From Bdellovibrionales bacterium (GTDB taxonomy: Bacteria > Bdellovibrionota > UBA2428), in the NCBI GenBank assembly GCA_018266335.1, contig JAFEAR010000051.1, forward strand, positions 1 to 38,188: a DNA stretch of 38,188 bases, written 5' to 3'. The position numbers and the translations under genes were made by a program. Under the pieces are notes generated by a model. The model worked only from the letters and a program-made list of their open reading frames with translations. It did no database searches and was not told the DNA's origin. Position 1 is the stretch's first letter. Every line of letters starts with the position of its first letter. Of this stretch, positions 33,052 to 38,188 are shown piece after piece.

Positions 33052-33368
33052 ATTACATTTCGTGCGAAATGGACGCCGTGCTGCACATGTTCAGCTACGA
33101 CGATGAGCTGAGTTCAAAGGCTCTTCCTCATGTGAATATGGATCGCCAAAGCGTGGACTGGTACGCAATATTTAAAAACAACTTTGGCGCGGGTCATTAC
33201 GCCGCCGTCGTGTGGGCTTACTGCCTGTGGATGGATAAGCCACCCGAGGTTAATCCATTCGGTGCCGCGTTTAGCATGGACGCAGGACTACGTCGCAGGG
33301 CACTTCAAGCGCTTGCTATTCGGTGGTGCTTACCGCTCGATCAGCTGCGCGCCTTGAGACCTGTATGA
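33048..33368 (+). CDS. Hypothetical protein, coupled to lipoprotein gene
   Basis: 106 residues from GTG 33048 (GTGA overlap). Notable for aromatic and small residues: DWYAIFKNNFGAGHYAAVVW, then AYCLWMDKP, and a basic helical end (LRRRALQALAIRWCLPLDQL). No signal peptide or continuous membrane helix is certain. No family recognised; the pattern of overlaps (GTGA, then ATGA) ties it to the lipoprotein and the next small gene. Confidence 0.6.
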   Translation: MNYISCEMDAVLHMFSYDDELSSKALPHVNMDRQSVDWYAIFKNNFGAGHYAAVVWAYCLWMDKPPEVNPFGAAFSMDAGLRRRALQALAIRWCLPLDQLRALRPV

Positions 33369-33697
33369 AGGGAAGCGGCTCCGAGAGGATCATTCTAAGC
33401 GAGCCAGCGGTGAAAGCCCTCGAGCAAATGGGAGCTTCGCTGGAGGCCAGAGGCGACTGCATTCGCCTGACCTCCTCAAAGCTCGTCTCGTGGATTGTAG
33501 AGCGCTACCTGAGCAATGGATTCGAACGAGACCAAGAAAAAATCGTCCAGGCGCATTTCGATTCTAGGAGTTTTCTCAAACGGGCCGTTACGAATGCTTC
33601 GTCAAACGAGGACTTGGTGCAGGCTTTAGAAGCAACGCTGAGTAAGTTGGGTGCAACCAAACGTTCGATAAACAAGTCGAGGCCTGATGAACCCTAA
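33365..33697 (+). CDS. Small protein, possible ribbon-helix-helix type
   Basis: 110 residues from ATG 33365, an ATGA overlap. The beginning, SERIILSEPAVKALEQMG then IRLTSSKLVSWIVERYL, has a strand-helix-helix look like accessory DNA-binding proteins of mobile elements, but this is weak. The C-terminal half is helical and charged. It ends about 135 bases before the excisionase-like gene. Could be a mobilisation accessory; not proven. Confidence 0.55.
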   Translation: MKGSGSERIILSEPAVKALEQMGASLEARGDCIRLTSSKLVSWIVERYLSNGFERDQEKIVQAHFDSRSFLKRAVTNASSNEDLVQALEATLSKLGATKRSINKSRPDEP

Positions 33698-33831
33698 TTT
33701 TATTTTACTCGTTGATGCTGCTGCGCCAAAAACTAGCGATTTCATAGGAGAGACTGCCTCTGATTTTCTTGTGAGGACAGGATATCGGTAGTAGCTTACG
33801 AAGCAGTTCTCGGAGTCTTGCTGGCTCTGAC

Positions 33832-34026
33832 TTGTTCCTTGAAAATTTCAAATGGTTTAACACAAAAGAAGCAGCGGTGTATTTAGGCACAACTCCTAAG
33901 CAAATTAGGAATTGGGTTTATCAGGGCAAGGTAAAATCTTACAAACTTCTCGGGCGTGGACTGCGATTTCAAAAAAACGATCTCGACCTCCTTCTTAAAG
34001 GAGAAAAAAATGGCCATCACGCTTGA
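33832..34026 (+). CDS. xis: Excisionase-like HTH protein
   Basis: 64 residues from TTG 33832. FNTKEAAVYLGTTPKQIRNW then VYQGKVKSYKLLGRGLRFQKND is the MerR/excisionase-type (HTH_17) DNA-binding fold that reads DNA near an att site. It overlaps the integrase gene by 17 bases, the usual xis-int arrangement, and would set the direction of recombination. No strong ribosome site is seen before the TTG. Confidence 0.78.
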   Translation: MFLENFKWFNTKEAAVYLGTTPKQIRNWVYQGKVKSYKLLGRGLRFQKNDLDLLLKGEKNGHHA

Positions 34027-35152
34027 ATCAATAGAAGTCAAACCTGGAGTCTTTCAAAAAACCTACACAGTGGTTGCTGAAGGCATCAATAAATACACCG
34101 GAAAAAGAATTCAAAAAAAGCGCAGGGGCATTGTTTCCAGGCCCAAGGCAGAGATGGTTTATAAAGAACTTTGGAGTCAATGTCGTGAAGAGCGGCCTGA
34201 TGGTCCGCAACCAACGACATGGGGAGCACTCAAAAAAGAATATTTCGATTACGTAGATCGAAATATTCGCAGTGTTACCAATGTTCACGGCTTTAGCCCT
34301 CGAGCCGCAGTTACAAAAAAAAGTCGCTTCGTTCATCTTGGACACTGGGACGATCTTCATCTTGATTTTTTCAGCGCGCATTTTGTTCAATCAGAACTTG
34401 ATGCACTGGAATCGAAAGGAATCGCGAGTCGGGTTCTGACTCGCGATATCCAGATTGAGACGAAGTGTCTTTTTAGTTACGCGGTTTCGCGGGGAATGTA
34501 TGCCGTAAACCCACTGGCCTCCCTCAAGAAGAGAAAAACGCCAAAAAAGAAAAAGAAGGCTTTAAATCACGATGAGGTAAACGCCCTTCTTCGTGAGGCA
34601 AAGCTAAGAAACCATCCTTACTTTTTAATTTGGTTGCTGACCGTCACGATGGGCTTTCGAAGAAGTGAACTTGCTGGACTGAAATGGACTGACATTGATT
34701 TTGAAAGTCGGCTGGCCTACTTATGTCGGCAAGATCATCCCAAAGAAGGCATTGTCGAGGTTCTGAAGGACAAGGAAGATCGCCCGGTAGCGATACCGCT
34801 CTATGTGATTCCTGTTCTTAAATCCTATAGGGCCAATTCCACGAGCGAGTTCGTTATTGATGTTGAGTGCCAGAAGTGGGCAGGAGGGCACCAAGCCAGT
34901 GTTACGCGAGCCTTTTGCCGGGAAATCGGCATTAAAGAAGTCACGTTTCATGAGCTTCGAGCCACCCATATCACTTTGGCTCTCATGGATGGCGTTCCGA
35001 CGGGGGTGGTTAAAGACAACGTCGGACACTCAAAGTTGAGTACGACGGACGGTTATTTCAGATCGTCGGGTATTCAACTCAAGGGACAAACCGATGGACT
35101 TAAGATCATCGTGCCGAATGGAAATGAATCCGAAACCTCTGCCGCCGCTTGA
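34010..35152 (+). CDS. int: Tyrosine recombinase (phage-type integrase)
   Basis: 380 residues from ATG 34010 (AAAGGAG at 33997-34003). N-terminal arm-binding-type region, a SAM-like core-binding domain (about 70-170), a lysine-rich linker (KKRKTPKKKKKA), then the catalytic domain with Arg in MGFRRSEL (about 217), His-x-x-Arg in HELRATH (314, 317), His340 in VGHSKL and nucleophile Tyr349 in TTDGYF. All six core residues look present, so it should be active. Followed at once by a hairpin, arm-like repeats and the candidate attR. Confidence 0.93.
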   Translation: MAITLESIEVKPGVFQKTYTVVAEGINKYTGKRIQKKRRGIVSRPKAEMVYKELWSQCREERPDGPQPTTWGALKKEYFDYVDRNIRSVTNVHGFSPRAAVTKKSRFVHLGHWDDLHLDFFSAHFVQSELDALESKGIASRVLTRDIQIETKCLFSYAVSRGMYAVNPLASLKKRKTPKKKKKALNHDEVNALLREAKLRNHPYFLIWLLTVTMGFRRSELAGLKWTDIDFESRLAYLCRQDHPKEGIVEVLKDKEDRPVAIPLYVIPVLKSYRANSTSEFVIDVECQKWAGGHQASVTRAFCREIGIKEVTFHELRATHITLALMDGVPTGVVKDNVGHSKLSTTDGYFRSSGIQLKGQTDGLKIIVPNGNESETSAAA

Positions 35153-35162
35153 TGGCGGCAGA
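35138..35162. terminator. Hairpin over the integrase stop
   Basis: TCTGCCGCC (35138-35146) and GGCGGCAGA (35154-35162) form a 9-bp stem around a 7-base loop holding the integrase TGA. No U tract follows, so a terminator or mRNA-end hairpin is possible but uncertain. Confidence 0.4.
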
Positions 35163-35166
35163 GCGA

Positions 35167-35195
35167 CCCTGCCAAACCCTGCCAAACCCTGCCAA
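35167..35195 (+). repeat. Three CCCTGCCAA units, right end
   Basis: Three 10-base-period copies of CCCTGCCAA(A) lie 15 bases after the integrase stop, in the same orientation as the two units at 1827-1846. Likely integrase arm-type binding sites. Confidence 0.55.
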
Positions 35196-35232
35196 CTTGT
35201 GATAACCTTCTGAAATTAGTAGTCGGCAATAA

Positions 35233-35241
35233 CGCCGACCA
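35233..35241 (+). other. Candidate attR core
   Basis: CGCCGACCA is identical to the last nine bases of tRNA-Pro (1694-1702) and follows the arm-type repeats by 37 bases. If right, the element is about 33.5 kb and everything from here on is the right chromosomal flank. Confidence 0.45.
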
Positions 35242-35245
35242 ACTT

Positions 35246-35262
35246 GAATACGGTACGAACCG
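35246..35262 (+). repeat. 17-bp inverted repeat, left member
   Basis: GAATACGGTACGAACCG is the exact reverse complement of 37936-37952; CCAAC at 35239-35243 also matches at its mirror position. The two bracket the ASCH remnant and the three-gene HEPN operon. Confidence 0.85.
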
Positions 35263-35307
35263 GCGACCTAGTGGTTCCAACTCTTACTCCGGCGCCGGAG
35301 TTGATCC

Positions 35308-35786
35308 ATGAAATCTCTTAAGCCTGCCGAACTTGCGTTTTGGAATGAGTACGTTTCGACGCTCGCTGAATCCGAGCGCCCGCATGCGCCTTCGGTCCAT
35401 GCGGCCTGTGCGGGTTCTCCCGCGGTTACGGATGAGCTTTTGGCTCTTTACCTTCAGGGAAAGAAAACTGCGGGGAGCAGCATTCTCGAAGACTTTGTGT
35501 CGTGTGGAGATCCAGTTCCGAAGGTTGGAGACTTTGGATCTTCTTGGATAGCACCGGCTGCCCCAAGTGCATTCTGCGGACCGAGCACGTGGTTTTAAAT
35601 AAGTTCTACGAAGTTCAGGCCGAGATCGCGATTGCAGAGGGCGAAGGGGATTTGTCGCTCGAATACTGGCGCCACGTTCATGCGGAGATCTACCAACCTC
35701 ATCTCAAAGAGTGGGGTGTTTCTAGCTTAGAAGATGCAACGGTTATCACGGAGTACTTTACGATCGTGTACCGAAGCTTCGACTAA
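35308..35786 (+). pseudogene. Frameshifted ASCH-domain protein
   Basis: The first frame from ATG 35308 reads MKSLKPAELAFWNEYVSTLA and on to SSILEDFVSCGDPVPKVGDF; the second frame continues with LWIFLDSTGCPKCILRTEHV and ends ITEYFTIVYRSFD. Joined they form a standard YqfB-like ASCH domain of about 158 residues, an RNA/nucleic-acid-binding fold. The frame is lost at the TTT run 35533-35535, where one extra T would restore GDFW. This is a one-base deletion, or a sequencing error. It stands alone in the right flank. Confidence 0.75.
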
Positions 35787-36189
35787 AACGACGTCGATTC
35801 TAAGTTTCTTTCAACTTCCCATACCCCCCTTATAAACCCCCCACCCAAAACAAATCTTTCCGCGGATCTGGAGAGAGTTGTACTACCGGCTGGCCGGCGC
35901 CTTTCCGGTACCCAAGTCCCGGGCGGCCGGTACGGGTGGATTTCGCCGGAAAATTCCCCTTATCCACTGTGGCAGGCCGTGGAAGTCACGCGGCTTTCGA
36001 CGGCCAACTCAAATCATGTCACACGGAACAAATACGTAACGTGATATTCGCTTTTTTTAAAAAAAAGTTAAATATCTGAATATATTTCATATTCACTTCA
36101 TATTTATGTTTATAAATGGACTATTGCTGGGCAGGCCCTTGACCATGTGTATTTATTTGTGATGAATCACTTACAGCAAGGAGGCTCAC
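35787..36189. other. 403-base gap: GC-rich structured block then AT-rich promoter region
   Basis: About 35880-35950 is GC-rich with TACCGGC (35884-35890) pairing GCCGGTA (35926-35932) and CCGGTAC repeated. A DnaA-box-like TTATCCACT is at 35960-35968. Then AT-rich DNA with a T7A8 palindrome near 36051-36067 and two TTCATATT direct repeats 11 bases apart (36086-36093, 36097-36104). No ORF seen. It probably holds the promoter and operators of the following operon, and perhaps a structured RNA. Confidence 0.45.
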
Positions 36190-36690
36190 GTGAGTTCTAA
36201 AAACATCGGAGAAATCCCAGGAAAGCTCTATGCAATACTCTGCGACCTATCAGCTGAGGATCGAAAGAAGGTGGTAGCCGCCACGATGACTTTGTTTGGG
36301 GAATCTTCTCCTGACAATCCTAATGGAAAGACATCATTAAAAAACACTAATGGTGCCATCGGCACCCCTTCTTCCTCGAGAGATTTTTTTGATCAGAAAG
36401 ATCCAAAGAGCAAGGGTGAGGAACTTGCCGTGGCAGCCCGATTTCTCGAAATCGAAGAGTCAAAAGAGCTGTATTCCAAGGAAGATCTAAAAAAGATTTT
36501 GTCTACAGCTAGACGCAACTTCGACGGAGCGAACTTCCAGGCGGATATGAGCAACGCTATCCACCAAACCAAACTGTTCAACAAGGGCGGCCCAAAAGGA
36601 CTCTACCAGCTGTCTTATTTTGGGCAAAAATTCATTGATGCTTTGCCCGATCGAGACAAGGCAAAACAATCCAAAGCGAAGAGGAAATAG
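36190..36690 (+). CDS. wHTH-type protein, first gene of HEPN operon
   Basis: 166 residues from GTG 36190, with AAGGAGG just upstream. N-terminal helical part (KLYAILCDLSAEDRKKVVAAT), a Ser/Asn-rich linker, then RDFFDQKDPKSKGEELAVAA and a C-terminal segment ending GGPKGLYQLSYFGQKFIDAL that has a winged-helix shape. The basic tail (KAKQSKAKRK) fits nucleic-acid binding. Two bases separate it from the HEPN gene. I infer a DNA-binding regulator or sensor subunit; no named family. Confidence 0.65.
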   Translation: MSSKNIGEIPGKLYAILCDLSAEDRKKVVAATMTLFGESSPDNPNGKTSLKNTNGAIGTPSSSRDFFDQKDPKSKGEELAVAARFLEIEESKELYSKEDLKKILSTARRNFDGANFQADMSNAIHQTKLFNKGGPKGLYQLSYFGQKFIDALPDRDKAKQSKAKRK

Positions 36691-36692
36691 CG

Positions 36693-37487
36693 ATGACGAG
36701 CCATAACGTCGCCGCAGTTTTTGGTAACATTCCTGGGACTTTGAGGGATCCTCTTCTCGTTGAATACGACAAGATCATGAAACATTACCGCGAAGGTCGC
36801 TGGGAACCCGCGGAGCTTAATGGTGGCAAGTTCTGTGAAATTGTATTCACCATTATTCGTGGATTTGCAGACGGCAGGTTTTCCTCAAAACCTTCAAAGC
36901 CGAGAAACTTCGTAGAAGCGTGCAGAGGAATGGAAGGAGCGGATAAGGAAAAGTTCTGTCACTCTATTCGAATTCTTCTTCCTAGGACGCTGATGGCTTT
37001 ATATGACATTCGAAACAACCGCGGGGTTGGCCATGCCGGAGCCGACGTTGACCCCAACCATATGGACGCCACCCTCGTGGTAAATATGTCAAAGTGGGTT
37101 TTGGCGGAACTGATTCGAGTGTTTCACAACACCACCCCAGAGAAAGCTCACGAGCTCGTCGAGTCTATTACGATTAAGGAAATCCCCTTGGTATGGGTCG
37201 TTAATGGCAAAGTTCGCATTTTGAACTCCAAGCTCTCCAAAAGCGATCAAACCCTACTCGCTCTTCACAGAGCTGCAAGCGGAGCCAAGGAGCAAGACCT
37301 GGTGGATTGGGTTGAGCACACAAACCCAGCAGTTTATCGTCGAGATGTATTGAAGAGACTTCATCAGAGTAGGCATCTGGAATACGACACCCAAACAAGA
37401 CATGTCACAATCTCCCCCAAAGGCGTGAAGCATGTTGAAGACACTTTATTGAATCAAGAGGTTGGGAGAGGAGGGATGGATGGCTAA
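36693..37487 (+). CDS. HEPN-wHTH protein
   Basis: 264 residues; ATG preceded by GAGGAAA. The N-terminal helical domain holds YDIRNNRGVGHAG, a R107-N-x5-H114 motif, the R-x4-6-H signature of HEPN ribonucleases. Residues about 180-255 form a winged helix (LLALHRAASGAKEQDLVDW, RRDVLKRLHQSRHLEYD, HVTISPKGVKHVE). A HEPN toxin with DNA- or RNA-binding tail is the reading. It overlaps the third gene by 8 bases. The sequence alone does not show whether it is a toxin, a defence effector or a CRISPR-like accessory. Confidence 0.72.
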   Translation: MTSHNVAAVFGNIPGTLRDPLLVEYDKIMKHYREGRWEPAELNGGKFCEIVFTIIRGFADGRFSSKPSKPRNFVEACRGMEGADKEKFCHSIRILLPRTLMALYDIRNNRGVGHAGADVDPNHMDATLVVNMSKWVLAELIRVFHNTTPEKAHELVESITIKEIPLVWVVNGKVRILNSKLSKSDQTLLALHRAASGAKEQDLVDWVEHTNPAVYRRDVLKRLHQSRHLEYDTQTRHVTISPKGVKHVEDTLLNQEVGRGGMDG

Positions 37488-37848
37488 AGCTACTATTACG
37501 CTTCAAAATGGCCTGAGCGTCATTTTGGAAGGTAGCCCCAAAGAGATCTCCGAATTTTTAGAGAAATATGGGGACATTGAGGCGGCTCAGCCGCGCAATT
37601 CTAAAACTACTCGGATGCAAGCAGCGGACAAAACTCGAAAAGACGGACCAACGGAGTACATCCTCCGATTAAAAGCGGATAAATTTTTTAGCGAACGTCG
37701 CTCGCTTTCCGACATCCGAAACGCCTTGGAAGTGGGTGGTCACATTTATCCCATAACTACACTTTCCCCCGTACTTGTCCGTCTTGTGAGGAGGCGCGAT
37801 TTGCGTCGGCTTAAGGGCGAGAGGGGCTGGGTCTACGTTAGTTCGTAA
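37480..37848 (+). CDS. wHTH-containing protein, third gene of HEPN operon
   Basis: 122 residues from ATG 37480; AGGAGGG at 37469-37475 supports it over TTG 37462. It begins with a beta-strand unit (KATITLQNGLSVILEGSPKE) and after a basic linker has a wHTH: LRLKADKFFSERRSLSDIR, then TLSPVLVRLVRRRDLRRLK and GERGWVYV. It overlaps the HEPN gene by 8 bases. As the last member of a three-gene operon it could be the antitoxin or a targeting subunit. No exact family recalled. Confidence 0.65.
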   Translation: MAKATITLQNGLSVILEGSPKEISEFLEKYGDIEAAQPRNSKTTRMQAADKTRKDGPTEYILRLKADKFFSERRSLSDIRNALEVGGHIYPITTLSPVLVRLVRRRDLRRLKGERGWVYVSS

Positions 37849-38188
37849 GACGCTAATCACACCTTCTGCCTGTGAATTAAGTAATCTTGGGCAAAATCTC
37901 TCGTTCGCAAAATGAATGACTCCAACAAGATACGGCGGTTCGTACCGTATTCGGGTTGGCCGACCATCATTAAGTCGAACGACTGAGCGCAGCAAAGTAA
38001 GCGCGCGAAAAACAAAACCTAATTTAAATCGGCACTGAGACAAGTCCGAGAGTCTCGCGTTTCACCTGTGCAAGACCAAACATAGGTAACACTTTGTTAG
38101 CAGGACATAGGTGACAGGGTTAAACACTTGTTGGGGTTAACTGTTCCCGGTTTTTCGTCAACAAAGCCCAACTCGTAGTTCATAAACT
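37849..38188. other. 340-base gap with inverted repeat and direct repeats
   Basis: Apart from the 17-bp repeat above, ACATAGGTAACA (38080-38091) and ACATAGGTGACA (38105-38116) recur with 25-base spacing, which resembles the terminal repeats of some insertion sequences. No ORF is convincing; 38.1 kb is the window edge, so a mobile element could start beyond it. Confidence 0.4.
37936..37952 (-). repeat. 17-bp inverted repeat, right member
   Basis: CGGTTCGTACCGTATTC mirrors 35246-35262 exactly, then GTTGG (37955-37959) matches the complement of CCAAC near attR. About 2.7 kb separates the members. Confidence 0.85.

Noticed and set aside
1..38188. CRISPR array or rRNA genes
   Set aside because: No regularly spaced 25-40-base repeats and no rRNA-like stretches were seen by eye.

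Overview
The window looks like an integrative and conjugative element (ICE) of about 33.5 kb inserted at the 3' end of a tRNA-Pro gene. The host is probably a Bdellovibrio-like member of the Bdellovibrionota. That placement rests on recall of gene families (a TIGR02147-type protein, a compact VirB-type type IV secretion system, LysR/secreted-protein cargo) and not on any search. Chromosomal flank on the left: the end of a PiT phosphate transporter, phosphatidylserine decarboxylase (ATGA overlap) and tRNA-Pro(UGG), whose last 9 bases recur just after the integrase. TGCCA-rich arm-like repeats sit inside both ends, as expected for a tyrosine-integrase attP.

Left part of the element (about 1.7-7.5 kb): a double-HTH regulator coupled to a 56-residue membrane peptide, a bicupin protein, a divergent NUDIX/LysR pair, a secreted protein and a PIMT-like methyltransferase. 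Next (7.6-13.7 kb) comes a tightly coupled six-gene operon: an OppA-type lipoprotein with no permease, a membrane histidine kinase, an NtrC-type response regulator, a prolyl-iminopeptidase-like hydrolase, a 53-residue secreted peptide and an ICMT/PEMT-like membrane methyltransferase. I read it, as inference, as a possible peptide-signal sensing circuit for the element. From 13.7 to 18.4 kb lie a small HTH regulator with a divergent gene, a degenerate receiver-domain protein, and a LysR plus secreted DJ-1/PfpI pair between direct repeats.

From 18.8 to 32.4 kb is the conjugation operon: small regulatory proteins (Cys-rich, stand-alone sigma region 4), then VirB2, B3, B4, B5, B6, a cargo block (thioredoxin-TPR protein, secreted protein, TIGR02147 protein, secreted protein), then VirB8, B9, B10, an FtsK/HerA-type DNA pump and a replication-relaxation-type protein. 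No VirB11, VirB1 or recognisable relaxase is seen. Four of these genes (VirB4, VirB5, VirB8, VirB10) have no ATG/GTG/TTG where translation should begin; each has an in-frame ATA behind a Shine-Dalgarno-like sequence, twice as an ATAG start/stop overlap. A glycine-zipper lipoprotein, two small proteins, an excisionase-like protein and the integrase close the element.

Right flank (35.2-38.2 kb): a frameshifted ASCH-domain gene, a structured/AT-rich 400-base gap, and a three-gene operon of a wHTH protein, a HEPN-wHTH protein and a third wHTH protein. This block lies between 17-bp inverted repeats and could be an undescribed defence or toxin module. TTCCA-N5-GAAAC operator-like motifs occur both upstream of the sensory operon and upstream of the conjugation operon, suggesting one regulator links them.
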